Assembly (NCBI GenBank): GCA_002483145.1 | Contig: DLHJ01000003.1 | Location: 434,001 to 498,000, forward strand | DNA: 64,000 bases | Source of the DNA: Cellvibrio sp. UBA7671 | GTDB taxonomy: Bacteria; Pseudomonadota; Gammaproteobacteria; Pseudomonadales; Cellvibrionaceae | Direction of reading: 5' to 3' | In this document: positions 1-7,232 of the stretch, in pieces | Layout of the letters: each line of letters opens with the position of its first letter | How positions within the stretch are numbered: position 1 is the stretch's first letter | The notes under the pieces: generated by a model | The model's database searches: none | What the model was told of the DNA's origin: nothing | The model's input: the letters and a program-made list of their open reading frames with translations, nothing else | Program-made: the position numbers and the translations under genes

Positions 1-919
1 AAAAGCAGTCTACGAACTCGTGTGGATGATAACGCTGCAATCGCAGTTATCAGATGGGGAGAATCTTTCCACCGCAATAACGTTCGAAAATGGAGCCAAG
101 GATTCTTTTATCAGCAAGGCGCTTCGAGTGAAGCACCTCGGCTGGCGCGCGGCCGCAAATCTGTTTAAACAAAATAATGAGGCGAAAGCGGCGACTTCCG
201 ATTTGGATAGTGAGAATGAGGAAAAGCTTACCCCTTCATCCCTACCGGAATTATCCTCTAACGAATCATTGACGCCACGTTCAGTGACACTTCAAACGAA
301 GCTCACTGAAGCACCAAGCATCTATACCGAAAAAACCCTGGTTGAAAAACTGGAAAAGCTAGGTATTGGTAGACCAAGCACATACGCCTCAACCATAGAG
401 CGGATATTGCAACTCAACTATGTTGATCGCAACAAAAAGACCCTGCAAATAACCCCATTGCCATTTGGTACAGCAATGGTTAACGCGCTCGATAAAAAAT
501 TCAGTTTTATGGAGTATTCATATACAGCTGAAATTGAAATGGAATTCGATTTAATTGCACAGCGCAAAGCAGAATACCTTCCAGTTGTAAACACTGCTTT
601 TGAAGCACTTCAGCAAGAGCTGGAGCGATTTAAGTCCTCTGATCTATCCAGTAAAGCACAGGAGCATTTGGCAAGTATGAAGCCAAGTCTGGCTGCAGCA
701 CCAATCGCTAAATCATCCAAGGCTCCATCATCGGCATCGACGCAACCATCAACTAACACGGCAGTCTCCCGCAAACAATGTATGCCTGGTGATAAATGCC
801 CTGAATGCAAGACTGGAACTGCCTCCGTAAAAAAAATTAAAGAAGGAAAAAATGTAGGCCGATCGTTTATTGGCTGCAGCAACTTTCCAAACTGTCGTTT
901 ATTCAGCTGGCTTCATTAA
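1..919 (+). CDS. topB: DNA topoisomerase III, C-terminal part (partial at window edge)
   Basis: Type IA topoisomerase; in ICEs of this class it resolves intermediates during element replication and transfer. The frame is open back to base 2 and reads YELVW just before the first possible start codon (GTG at 20), matching the conserved 'LYELIW' stretch of the family, so the gene begins outside the window. Visible parts are the core segment with TEKTLVEKLEKLGIGRPSTY and the following YVDR region (about residues 105-215 counted from the GTG), a Ser/Ala/Pro-rich linker, and a C-terminal zinc finger with a CPGDKCPEC...GRSFIGCSNFPNC pattern. The catalytic tyrosine region is upstream and not visible. 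The next gene starts 15 bases after the stop. Confidence 0.93.
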   Translation, partial: KAVYELVWMITLQSQLSDGENLSTAITFENGAKDSFISKALRVKHLGWRAAANLFKQNNEAKAATSDLDSENEEKLTPSSLPELSSNESLTPRSVTLQTKLTEAPSIYTEKTLVEKLEKLGIGRPSTYASTIERILQLNYVDRNKKTLQITPLPFGTAMVNALDKKFSFMEYSYTAEIEMEFDLIAQRKAEYLPVVNTAFEALQQELERFKSSDLSSKAQEHLASMKPSLAAAPIAKSSKAPSSASTQPSTNTAVSRKQCMPGDKCPECKTGTASVKKIKEGKNVGRSFIGCSNFPNCRLFSWLH

Positions 920-934
920 TTTGTGGAGATTGTG

Positions 935-1492
935 ATGGACTTTATTTCAATATTTTTTGGCGAACGGCTGACAGCGTCGCAGACGCAAAAAGTACTACGC
1001 TTGAAACCAGTAAAAATAAATTCGTTCAATCCATTTCCTGCTAGCAGAAATCGGATTTTAGGATTTGACGGGACATTGATTTCATTTGCCGCCTCTGGAA
1101 ACCACGATAAGCTTGATCGATCGCTACAAACATTCCACTCCGAACTCACTGTTTATAACAGCAACATAAGTCGCTATTTGGTCAGGGAGTATAAACAGCG
1201 AGGAGCAAGGCTTAATGCTGATCGGTTAGACCTAATTCGCGCCCAGGTCGTTCAAGAGCATTTTCTTGAACATAACAAGGCCTACATCAGTATTAGCAGC
1301 CAGATTAAACAGCTGCGCGAGGATGCTCCACTACTGTCCCAATCAACGCTGCGCATAGATGATTTGAATCTTCTGGATGAATCACAAAAGAAGGCCGTTT
1401 TTTTCCCTTTGTTAAATATCCGGGTAAGCCTTTCTGTTATGGAAGATATCTGGGAAAAGCTAATCCCCTATGAACAACAATTATTCAACTGA
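935..1492 (+). CDS. Hypothetical ICE backbone protein (185 aa)
   Basis: I do not recognise a family. The ATG at 935 is chosen because a GGAG sits six bases upstream; an in-frame GTG at 923 has no site of its own. The protein is soluble, mixed alpha/beta by composition, with a helical C-terminal half rich in Gln, Leu and charged residues, and no signal peptide or membrane segment. It lies between topB and a membrane haem-binding sensor, with only 15 and 11 base gaps, so it is probably co-transcribed with topB. Confidence 0.75.
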   Translation: MDFISIFFGERLTASQTQKVLRLKPVKINSFNPFPASRNRILGFDGTLISFAASGNHDKLDRSLQTFHSELTVYNSNISRYLVREYKQRGARLNADRLDLIRAQVVQEHFLEHNKAYISISSQIKQLREDAPLLSQSTLRIDDLNLLDESQKKAVFFPLLNIRVSLSVMEDIWEKLIPYEQQLFN

Positions 1493-1503
1493 CGGAGTGC
1501 AGC

Positions 1504-2472
1504 ATGCTTAACTTTCTAATCAATCGATCGATTTTGACTCAGGTCGGCTTTCTCTTTCTGATGCTGTTTGTATTGTGGTTTTTCGGAATATCGTCACTTC
1601 TCAATAGATTGACGCAACAGCAACTGGAGATTCAGGCGCGTACCGTTGTAGACAATGTAAATACCTTAGGTCAATTAATATCGGGACATGGTGGCATGTG
1701 GGTTAAAGCCGGTCCTGATTTCAATGAGCGCTACCTAGATAAAATTGATGCGGGTAATGGCGTGTTTTTCTATTCCAAAAACCCGGCGAGAGTACAGAAA
1801 GAGTTTTCTGACAAAGGCCTGTCCAACAAGTTTCCTGCATCCTTTCGGATGGTTTCACTTAACCCAACTAATCCAGAGAACCTGGCGATGGGTTTTGAAG
1901 CTAAAGCACTACGCGAAATGACCCGCGATAAAACTAATGGAAAAAATATTCACAGTATTTCTCGTCATAACGATAGCCAATATGAATTTATTGAACCGGT
2001 AATTCATAGCGAAAATTGCATCGCATGCCATGGTGATCCTGCGAAAGCGCCGGAATCTGTTCGTAATGCTTATGGAACCACAAATGGTTACAACTACAAG
2101 GCAGGTGATTTGGCGGGTGCTATAGCAGTTACCATCGACTTCAACAAATGGGAGATGCTATCAACTTTGATAAACGCCCCTCTTGTTCTGCTTTTATTGC
2201 TACCCATCATTGCCATTCTCCTTTTTGTTTACCTTCAGTCAAAAAATATTTCTAGCATTGCTAGGCGAATTGGTTCGTACCAACGAGGGACGCCTATCGG
2301 TGTTGATGCGAGAGCCATCCCGGACAACACCCGCAATGAGGTATTTATCTTGATAAAAGCCGCCGCGAAGATGACAGGAATAGTAGAAGGTACTTACGCA
2401 CAACTTAATGCCTACATAAAAGCTGCAAAGCATTCAAAGTCACAACCCAAAACCAACGCGGTGAGAGATTAA
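1504..2472 (+). CDS. Membrane-anchored Tll0287-like (DUF3365) haem-binding sensor protein
   Basis: The 322-residue protein has an N-terminal membrane segment (about residues 8-30), a periplasmic domain, and a second hydrophobic segment (about 220-245) followed by a short cytoplasmic tail that resembles a degenerate HAMP linker. The periplasmic domain ends in a c-type haem motif, CIACH, preceded by YEFIEPVIHSEN, which matches the Tll0287-like (former DUF3365) sensor fold found in chemoreceptors and kinases. No kinase, cyclase or methyl-accepting output domain follows, so it may act through partner proteins or as a redox/haem sink. The next small membrane gene starts 3 bases after its stop. A haem sensor is unusual in the middle of an ICE backbone. 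Confidence 0.82.
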   Translation: MLNFLINRSILTQVGFLFLMLFVLWFFGISSLLNRLTQQQLEIQARTVVDNVNTLGQLISGHGGMWVKAGPDFNERYLDKIDAGNGVFFYSKNPARVQKEFSDKGLSNKFPASFRMVSLNPTNPENLAMGFEAKALREMTRDKTNGKNIHSISRHNDSQYEFIEPVIHSENCIACHGDPAKAPESVRNAYGTTNGYNYKAGDLAGAIAVTIDFNKWEMLSTLINAPLVLLLLLPIIAILLFVYLQSKNISSIARRIGSYQRGTPIGVDARAIPDNTRNEVFILIKAAAKMTGIVEGTYAQLNAYIKAAKHSKSQPKTNAVRD

Positions 2473-2475
2473 AAA

Positions 2476-2712
2476 ATGGAACCTAAAAACCATGATTTTT
2501 TGCTTAATGCAAAGACCTTGCGCCTGGTGATCTATTCAAGCCTGGTAATAGCAAACCTTTTATTTATTTTACTGTATCCAGTACATGCCCTTATTGGCGT
2601 TATTGGTGCGCTGTTCTTTTTTGTGCTGTTGTTGTGGTTTTTGTGGAAAGACGCGGCAAAAACATCAACCAAAATTTCCAATGCGTCGCAACCTAGAAAA
2701 TCTACCCATTAA
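2476..2712 (+). CDS. Small hypothetical membrane protein (78 aa)
   Basis: Starts 3 bases after the haem sensor gene, so the two are very likely translationally coupled. Two adjacent hydrophobic segments (about residues 17-37 and 40-60) predict a helical hairpin in the inner membrane, followed by a basic Lys/Ser/Thr-rich tail. No family recognised. Its tight link suggests a role with the haem sensor or with the pilL-like gene 9 bases downstream. Confidence 0.7.
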   Translation: MEPKNHDFLLNAKTLRLVIYSSLVIANLLFILLYPVHALIGVIGALFFFVLLLWFLWKDAAKTSTKISNASQPRKSTH

Positions 2713-2721
2713 GGAATCAAT

Positions 2722-3153
2722 ATGAGAAACCTATTTTTACTGATATGTGTTTTTGCGATCGGAACAGCATCGCAAGTGGCAAGCGCACTTAATGAAGTGG
2801 CACGAACTGATCGCTATACCCTCACCAAAATTGAAGCCACCAGTGATCAACAGCGTCCGTTGATGGCGATAACAACCCTCTCATTTGGCAAAGAAGTTCT
2901 TACGGTCGGTGATGCGATTAAGGAAACCCTAATGGGATCAGGATTTAAGTGGCAAAGCCCTGATAGCCAGGACCAGTTATTAAACAGCCTGCCGTTGCCT
3001 GCAGTAGTTCGTGTGATGGGTCCTATCCGACTAGCGGAGGCATTACAGACGATTGCGGGTGAGGCATGGATATTACGAACGGATAATCTGCATCGTGCGG
3101 TGTGGTTTGAGATGAACGAAAACGCTGTAAATACCAATAACCTAAAGGAGTGA
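2722..3153 (+). CDS. pilL: PilL N-terminal family ICE protein (TIGR03748-like)
   Basis: The 143-residue protein has a signal peptide (about 1-22) followed by RYTL...EATSDQQRPL, a 'VGDAIKETL..SG' segment, and SLPLPAVVRVMGPIRLAEALQTIAGEAW. This matches the PFGI-1-class PilL N-terminal family (pattern LPLPA..R.GP..L.EALQTLAG.AW), which in these elements starts the type IV pilus (thin pilus) cluster. Here no other pil genes follow: the next gene is csrA, 6 bases later. Either the pilus cluster has been lost or this domain works on its own. The csrA ribosome binding site overlaps the last codons. Confidence 0.8.
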   Translation: MRNLFLLICVFAIGTASQVASALNEVARTDRYTLTKIEATSDQQRPLMAITTLSFGKEVLTVGDAIKETLMGSGFKWQSPDSQDQLLNSLPLPAVVRVMGPIRLAEALQTIAGEAWILRTDNLHRAVWFEMNENAVNTNNLKE

Positions 3154-3159
3154 TCAAGC

Positions 3160-3345
3160 ATGTTAATTCTAACCCGGAGACCAGACGAAACGGTTGTAAT
3201 TGGCAACAACATTCGAGTGAGAGTCATGGGCGTAAACGGCAACCAAGTACGAATTGGCATCGATGCACCAAAAGACATAGAGGTCGATCGAGAAGAGATC
3301 CATGAGAGAAAACAACAAGAGCGCTCCAGTAAAAAGCGCTTGTAA
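3160..3345 (+). CDS. csrA: CsrA/RsmA-family post-transcriptional regulator
   Basis: A 61-residue protein that begins [15 protein letters not shown] and continues with the five-strand CsrA core ([25 protein letters not shown]), followed by a basic tail. The RNA-binding R44-equivalent is present in DREEIHE. CsrA dimers bind GGA motifs in mRNA leaders to alter translation or stability. The start is supported by AAGGAG eight bases upstream, overlapping the end of the pilL-like gene. An ICE-borne copy could act on element leaders, several of which have GGA in hairpin loops or Shine-Dalgarno sites, or it could interfere with the host Csr system. Those targets are inference. Confidence 0.93.
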   Translation: MLILTRRPDETVVIGNNIRVRVMGVNGNQVRIGIDAPKDIEVDREEIHERKQQERSSKKRL

Positions 3346-3402
3346 GTCATCTGATTAAATTAACTATTTCACCCTTACCCTAATACATCGACGGAGTTGA
3401 TT

Positions 3403-4155
3403 ATGGCCCCATTGTTTAAAAATATTATCTCAATTGGTTCAGCTGCTGCCCTTACCCTTTTGACCGGTTGTGCTGCCACCAATACAGCCTTAACAAAAAA
3501 GGAACTGGATGTGCAAACCAAAACAAGCACAGCCATTTTTATTGAACCCGTAGCTCCTGCGAAACGAACTATTTATGTGGATGTGAAAAGTGGTGTGCAG
3601 GAATTTGATCGTGCCATTTTCAAAAAACTGCTTAAAGATAGCTTTGCAACAAACGACAATAACTACAGGATTATCGATGACCCAGAGCAGGCACAGTTTA
3701 TCTTGTCCGCATTTGTACTGAACCTGGAGAAGGCTTCCCCTAGCGCCTCAGCACAAGCGCTCAATCGTGGGTATGAAGGTGGTGGCATCCTCGCCGGTGC
3801 CGCGATTGGTGGTGCTGCCAAGGGTGACTGGCAAGGTGCTGTCGCCGGTGGTGTGGTAGGTGCTGGTGTTGACATGATCAGTGGTGCCCTGGTTAAAGAT
3901 GTGACCTACATGTTGGTGTGTGATGTGCAAATCAAAGAGCGTACGAAAAGTGGTGTGATAGTTAAACGGGCCACTGATATTTCCACCAAGGTTTCAGACG
4001 ATGGTTACACCAACCAACAGGTAGACGAAACCAGCAATATGAAAGAGTACCGCACGCGCATCGTCACCACAGCAAATAAGGCTAACTTGAAATTGGAAGA
4101 AGCTGCATCACCGATTTACTCCAAAACTGCGGCCGCGATGAGTGGATTTTTTTAA
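3403..4155 (+). CDS. traT: TraT-like surface exclusion / complement resistance lipoprotein
   Basis: The 250-residue protein has a lipoprotein signal ending LLTGC. It then follows F-plasmid TraT: a TKTSTAIFIEP segment, 'VQEFDRAIFKKLL', two glycine-rich hydrophobic stretches (GGGILAGAAIGG and VAGGVVGAGVDM, roughly residues 125-165), and a C-terminal strand-rich part. TraT is an outer-membrane lipoprotein that blocks mating-pair stabilisation between cells carrying the same element. The ATG at 3403 has CGGAG six bases upstream; an in-frame TTG at 3397 is unlikely. A strong terminator follows directly, so it ends the topB-to-traT transcription unit. Confidence 0.9.
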   Translation: MAPLFKNIISIGSAAALTLLTGCAATNTALTKKELDVQTKTSTAIFIEPVAPAKRTIYVDVKSGVQEFDRAIFKKLLKDSFATNDNNYRIIDDPEQAQFILSAFVLNLEKASPSASAQALNRGYEGGGILAGAAIGGAAKGDWQGAVAGGVVGAGVDMISGALVKDVTYMLVCDVQIKERTKSGVIVKRATDISTKVSDDGYTNQQVDETSNMKEYRTRIVTTANKANLKLEEAASPIYSKTAAAMSGFF

Positions 4156-4180
4156 TTGATCGCTAGCGTGATCAGTCTTT

Positions 4181-4206
4181 GCCACCTTTCGGGGTGGCTT
4201 TTTTTA
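4181..4206 (+). terminator. Rho-independent terminator after traT
   Basis: The inverted repeat GCCACC (4181-4186) and GGTGGC (4193-4198) with a TTTCGG loop is followed by a run of seven T, 26 bases after the traT stop codon. Confidence 0.9.
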
Positions 4207-4252
4207 ACCCAAATTTCGTTGACATGAGTCATTTACATCAGGAGATATAAAA

Positions 4253-4678
4253 ATGAATTTTCCTCACATATTCATCCTAGTCTGCATTCTCGTCATCGCC
4301 TCGACCATATGGTTTAAGAGCCCCGCCTCTAGTGAAGATATGACAAATATAATTTCTCAGGTTAATAACTCTTCATCAGAAGAGGTCAAGAGCAAGCTCG
4401 TTGTTTTCCTGAAAGACACTCCGAATCCAACACGCCAACAACTATCTGATTTTCGAGATGAAGTGGATCAAATTTTAGTGGTCGATTTAGCAAGGCAAGC
4501 AACTGGTGATAATTCATTGCAGGCTAAATCGCCTGAGACAAAAGCAAACCCAGCACCGCTTAAAACGTCATCTTTTATCGAGCGTTTTATGGTTTGGATG
4601 TTTTGTTTGGGTTTGGCAACCATCGTCACTTTGAGTGTCTATCGGATATTTCAAAAACGTAAAAGCGATCAACTATGA
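4253..4678 (+). CDS. Hypothetical membrane protein with two terminal membrane segments
   Basis: A 141-residue protein starting at an ATG with AGGAG upstream. The N-terminus is hydrophobic (about residues 4-21) and a second segment lies near 112-132 (FMVWMFCLGLATIVTLSVY), with a Ser/Asp/Gln-rich helical region between them that is probably periplasmic, and a short basic cytoplasmic tail. No family recognised. It starts a new transcription unit after the traT terminator. Confidence 0.65.
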   Translation: MNFPHIFILVCILVIASTIWFKSPASSEDMTNIISQVNNSSSEEVKSKLVVFLKDTPNPTRQQLSDFRDEVDQILVVDLARQATGDNSLQAKSPETKANPAPLKTSSFIERFMVWMFCLGLATIVTLSVYRIFQKRKSDQL

Positions 4679-4740
4679 ATATCAAAAAAATTCTATATGC
4701 CCTAAAAAATCCCATTTTTTATTAAATTCCGGTAATTGAA

Positions 4741-5013
4741 ATGACCTCACAACAACCGAAACCACAATACCTAACAGTCGTTTACACCATCAATAGTCCA
4801 GAAGATTTTTTGGAGGAGAATAATAGACTGCAATCTTTGTTCACTGAACCAGACGGGAAACCTTGGGCTATAACCGCTATGTCTGTAGATCACGAGATCC
4901 ACCGACTGGAACTGATAGAGAGTGCACTGGACTCTGACCAGGACGAGTTGATAGAGGTAATTATTAGCCATCCAGCAATTGGGAACGTTTGCGACCTGGA
5001 CGCCCTGGAGTAA
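4741..5013 (+). CDS. Small hypothetical acidic protein (90 aa)
   Basis: A soluble acidic protein (MTSQQPKPQYLTVVYTI...) with no recognised domain. An AT-rich 60-base spacer without an obvious terminator separates it from the gene before. Its last codons contain CTGGAG, which serves as ribosome binding site for the DUF2786 gene starting at 5019, so the two are coupled. Confidence 0.65.
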   Translation: MTSQQPKPQYLTVVYTINSPEDFLEENNRLQSLFTEPDGKPWAITAMSVDHEIHRLELIESALDSDQDELIEVIISHPAIGNVCDLDALE

Positions 5014-5018
5014 ACGCA

Positions 5019-5693
5019 ATGACAACGAATTCTAAAATTTTAGAAAAAATTAAGAAGTGCCTTGCGTTAGCTGGATCATCTAATCCACATGAAGCAGAAA
5101 CAGCATGGCGCCAGGCCAGGAAGCTTATGGAGGCACATAAGCTGGAAATGCTTGACGTGCAGGCATCCGAAGTTAATACAACAAGTAGCTACGCAGGTAA
5201 GCGCCCTCCTGTTTGGTTACTGTCGCTAGCGCAGGCATGTGCCAAAGCGTTCTCTTGTAGTCTTATTACTCGTTCATCCGTTCATGGCTCCCAGGTTGTT
5301 TTTATTGGCACTGGCAATGCATCAGAGTTTTGTGAATATGCGTTCACCGTTTTACAAACCCAATTGAAATTTGCACGAACCGGATATGTAGCCACCTTAT
5401 CGCGCTGCAAGCTCGCGACCAAGAGACGCAGGGGTGAAATATTTGCGGAGAACTGGGTTAGCGCGGTGTATTCAACTGTTGCCAGGTTCGCGCAAGTTGA
5501 CCCTGAAACGACCGCATTAATTGAAGCTTACTTTCAAAAGAACCTTTCGGAAATTAGTACCTATAAGTTAGAGCCAAAGAAAGTTACTAACAAAGATCGA
5601 TCGGCGGCCTACGCGGGTTATAAAGCAGGACAGAGTGCGAAGCTACATCGAGCTATGGGTCAGGATCAAAGAATGGGGATTTCCCATGGCTGA
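5019..5693 (+). CDS. DUF2786 domain protein
   Basis: A 224-residue protein beginning ILEKIKKCLALAGSSNPHEAETAWRQARKLMEAHKL (split here: KIKKCLALA and EAETAWRQARKLM), the DUF2786 hallmark helical repeat found in many ICE and plasmid proteins of unknown function. The middle has W-LL-LA--CA--F-C and VFIGTGNASEFCEY, typical of the longer members. The C-terminal AAYAGYKAGQSAKLHRAM is also usual for the family. The ATG at 5019 is chosen for its upstream CTGGAG. The gene overlaps the next one by 8 bases. Confidence 0.85.
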   Translation: MTTNSKILEKIKKCLALAGSSNPHEAETAWRQARKLMEAHKLEMLDVQASEVNTTSSYAGKRPPVWLLSLAQACAKAFSCSLITRSSVHGSQVVFIGTGNASEFCEYAFTVLQTQLKFARTGYVATLSRCKLATKRRRGEIFAENWVSAVYSTVARFAQVDPETTALIEAYFQKNLSEISTYKLEPKKVTNKDRSAAYAGYKAGQSAKLHRAMGQDQRMGISHG

Positions 5694-6120
5694 AAAAATG
5701 CAAGCTAGCCTCCTAACTGAAGAGGACAAACTTTTCCTAAGCAACCTTCAATCCTGGATGCGGTCATCGATGGAATTTTCCATCTTGGGCATTCAACCCA
5801 AAGATTCCGATTTGGTTCGTATCGACGGAAAGCTATCACCCTATCTGGCATTAATGCTCGGGCAAAAGTCTGCGTTTGTATCTTTAGAGGAATTGCGCCA
5901 GCTATGCGAGAATTCTGCGCAGAACGGATTGATTTATGAGGCTTGGATGGATAGCGCGCTGCAGAATGCGTACATCTTTTCGAAACCATTACAGACAGAA
6001 GATGCTTTCCGCTTCATTACGTATTTTAAAGCCTATCACGAGATCGATAATGAAGAAGCTTTGGCAGCAGAAGCAAGAGAAGCTCTCGATCGTGCGCGTG
6101 AAGAACTTTATGGGTATTAG
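5686..6120 (+). CDS. Hypothetical protein (144 aa) coupled to DUF2786
   Basis: The ATG at 5686 lies inside the last codons of the DUF2786 gene, with GGGGA seven bases upstream; a longer in-frame start at 5635 would overlap far more and has no site. The protein is soluble and mostly helical, with a C-terminal acidic/Ala-rich helix (EALAAEAREALDRAREEL). No family recognised. The coupling suggests function together with DUF2786. Confidence 0.7.
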   Translation: MAEKMQASLLTEEDKLFLSNLQSWMRSSMEFSILGIQPKDSDLVRIDGKLSPYLALMLGQKSAFVSLEELRQLCENSAQNGLIYEAWMDSALQNAYIFSKPLQTEDAFRFITYFKAYHEIDNEEALAAEAREALDRAREELYGY

Positions 6121-6149
6121 GAATTCGTTCAGATATTTTAAGCAATTCC

Positions 6150-6348
6150 GTTGAATTCTTGACCTGTTCAAGTAAACTTAATTGGACTTCAGCTTTAGCT
6201 GGATCTATATCAACCACCAAAGGCACACAGAGTGGTTACGTCGAAAGACGGTGCCTACATTCAATAAGGCTTTTACGCCTACATCAACGACCCACGGGGA
6301 TAACTTATCCTCTGGGTAGGTTTCCCTTTTTTCCAGGAGACCTAACTC
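6150..6348 (+). promoter_or_regulatory. Structured 5' leader, copy 1 of the recurrent ICE leader
   Basis: In order: CAGC-TTTA-GCTG hairpin; GTC-GAAA-GAC hairpin (6240-6249) inside a GGCAC/GTGCC stem; TTCAATAA (6260-6267); AGGC-TTTTAC-GCCT hairpin; then CCCA(6291-6294)-GGATA(6298-6302)...TATCC(6306-6310)-TGGG(6313-6316); then a CCC-TTTTTT run and AGGAG before the ATG at 6349. Hairpin order and TTCAAT match the leaders in front of radC, the ardB-like gene and others, although the distal GGG arm is not obvious in this copy. Confidence 0.6.
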
Positions 6349-6561
6349 ATGTCACAAAACTCACCTTTTGGTTCTTTGGCCGCACAATCTTGTGGTCCGT
6401 TGCTTCCGCTGGAAGTTCTCAAGTCGCGTGCCGGATTTTATATCGGAACATCGACCGATGAAGGCCCATATTCGCGGGAGTCCGTAGAATATTGGCATGC
6501 CGAATCAGAAGCATGGTATGCCTTAAAAAATCAAACCTGGACACAAAGACTTCATCCTTAG
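6349..6561 (+). CDS. Small conserved-type ICE protein (70 aa)
   Basis: Starts with MSQNSPFG; the AGGAG at 6333-6337 supports the start. Contains a short motif around AGFYIGTSTDEGPYSRESVEYW that resembles small proteins I have seen in other PFGI-1-type elements, though I cannot name a family. It is the first of three very short genes (6349, 6575, 6798) with gaps of 13 and 10 bases, expressed from the structured leader upstream and ended by one terminator. Confidence 0.72.
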   Translation: MSQNSPFGSLAAQSCGPLLPLEVLKSRAGFYIGTSTDEGPYSRESVEYWHAESEAWYALKNQTWTQRLHP

Positions 6562-6574
6562 TGGAGATGAAATT

Positions 6575-6787
6575 ATGACAAGTCATATTGCCAATTTATT
6601 TTCCCCCAAGGGGCTTGATTACTATCAGGATCTCACCAGAGATATGAAGTGCTCAATTGATGTGACTCGTGATGAGTCTGCAGCCGTTTTAAAGGCTTAC
6701 GATCGTGGCGTGGACGTTTTGAACCAAGACGAATTGCAATTACTGAACTCTGTGATCGCAAAACTGAAAGATGTAATTCACCCTTGA
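6575..6787 (+). CDS. Small hypothetical protein (70 aa)
   Basis: GTGGAG lies eight bases before the ATG. The protein is all-helical by composition, with no signal or membrane segment and no family recognised. Second gene of the three-gene small-protein unit. Confidence 0.68.
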   Translation: MTSHIANLFSPKGLDYYQDLTRDMKCSIDVTRDESAAVLKAYDRGVDVLNQDELQLLNSVIAKLKDVIHP

Positions 6788-6797
6788 GTAAACTGAT

Positions 6798-7004
6798 ATG
6801 ACGCCATTTCCAGATCACTACGTCGGTAATATCACTCGTGTAGACAAACTTGCAGATGGGGCAATTTCAATTTGCTTTTGGGCGAAAAGAGAAGAGTCAA
6901 TAACCGAGGTATTACACGCAACACCCGAAGACTATCTTGCAGAGTTTCCTGGTCATGCTATCGAAGTAAAACCTTGGCCATCTCAAACTTTACCCACTCA
7001 ATGA
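6798..7004 (+). CDS. Small hypothetical protein (68 aa)
   Basis: Third gene of the unit, 10 bases after the previous stop. It looks like a small beta-rich domain (VGNITRVDKLADGAISICFW) with a proline-containing end. Its stop codon lies inside the loop of a terminator hairpin, so the 3' end of the coding sequence doubles as the first terminator arm. No family recognised. Confidence 0.68.
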   Translation: MTPFPDHYVGNITRVDKLADGAISICFWAKREESITEVLHATPEDYLAEFPGHAIEVKPWPSQTLPTQ

Positions 7005-7013
7005 GTGGGTTTT
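6992..7013 (+). terminator. Rho-independent terminator overlapping a stop codon
   Basis: ACCCACTCA (6992-7000) and TGAGTGGGT (7002-7010) are perfect inverted repeats followed by TTT. The TGA stop of the preceding gene is inside the hairpin. Confidence 0.8.
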
Positions 7014-7232
7014 ATTCCAGAGCCTTTTCATCGAGAAGGCTGCGGAATAAAGATTTAAGTACAGCCTAAGCTGCCCTTAAAAAGCTATCCACTGGATCTG
7101 CGGAGTTTACTCCTACGATAGCGCGGCGAAAGCCTGATCCTATACTCACCCCACTGGGAAACACACTCCCATTGGGCGTGGTGTTTTTCTCACTGGGGTT
7201 TTCTTTTTTCATCCCTAGCTAGGAGAAATACC
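7012..7232 (+). promoter_or_regulatory. Structured 5' leader of the DUF3577 gene, copy 2 of the recurrent ICE leader
   Basis: A 220-base chain of hairpins. TTATTCC (7012-7018)/GGAATAA (7044-7050) encloses AGCCTT/AAGGCT. Then come CAGC-CTAA-GCTG, ATCC/GGAT, GGAG-TTTA-CTCC, GGC-GAAA-GCC (7125-7134), then CCCCA (7149-7153)-TGGGA (7155-7159)...TCCCA (7167-7171)-TTGGG, then a distal TGGGG (7194-7198) followed by TTTTCTTTTTT and AGGAGA before the ATG. The CCCCA arm can pair with either the near TTGGG or the distal TGGGG. A 'DUF3577 RNA motif' is known from computational RNA surveys; identity is plausible but untested. Confidence 0.72.

Noticed and set aside
2847-3350. Minus-strand 167-codon ORF over pilL-N and csrA
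   Set aside because: Both plus-strand products match known families; this frame does not.
6159-6461. Plus-strand ORF spanning the leader of 6349
   Set aside because: Crosses the hairpin leader and overlaps the better supported small gene in another frame.
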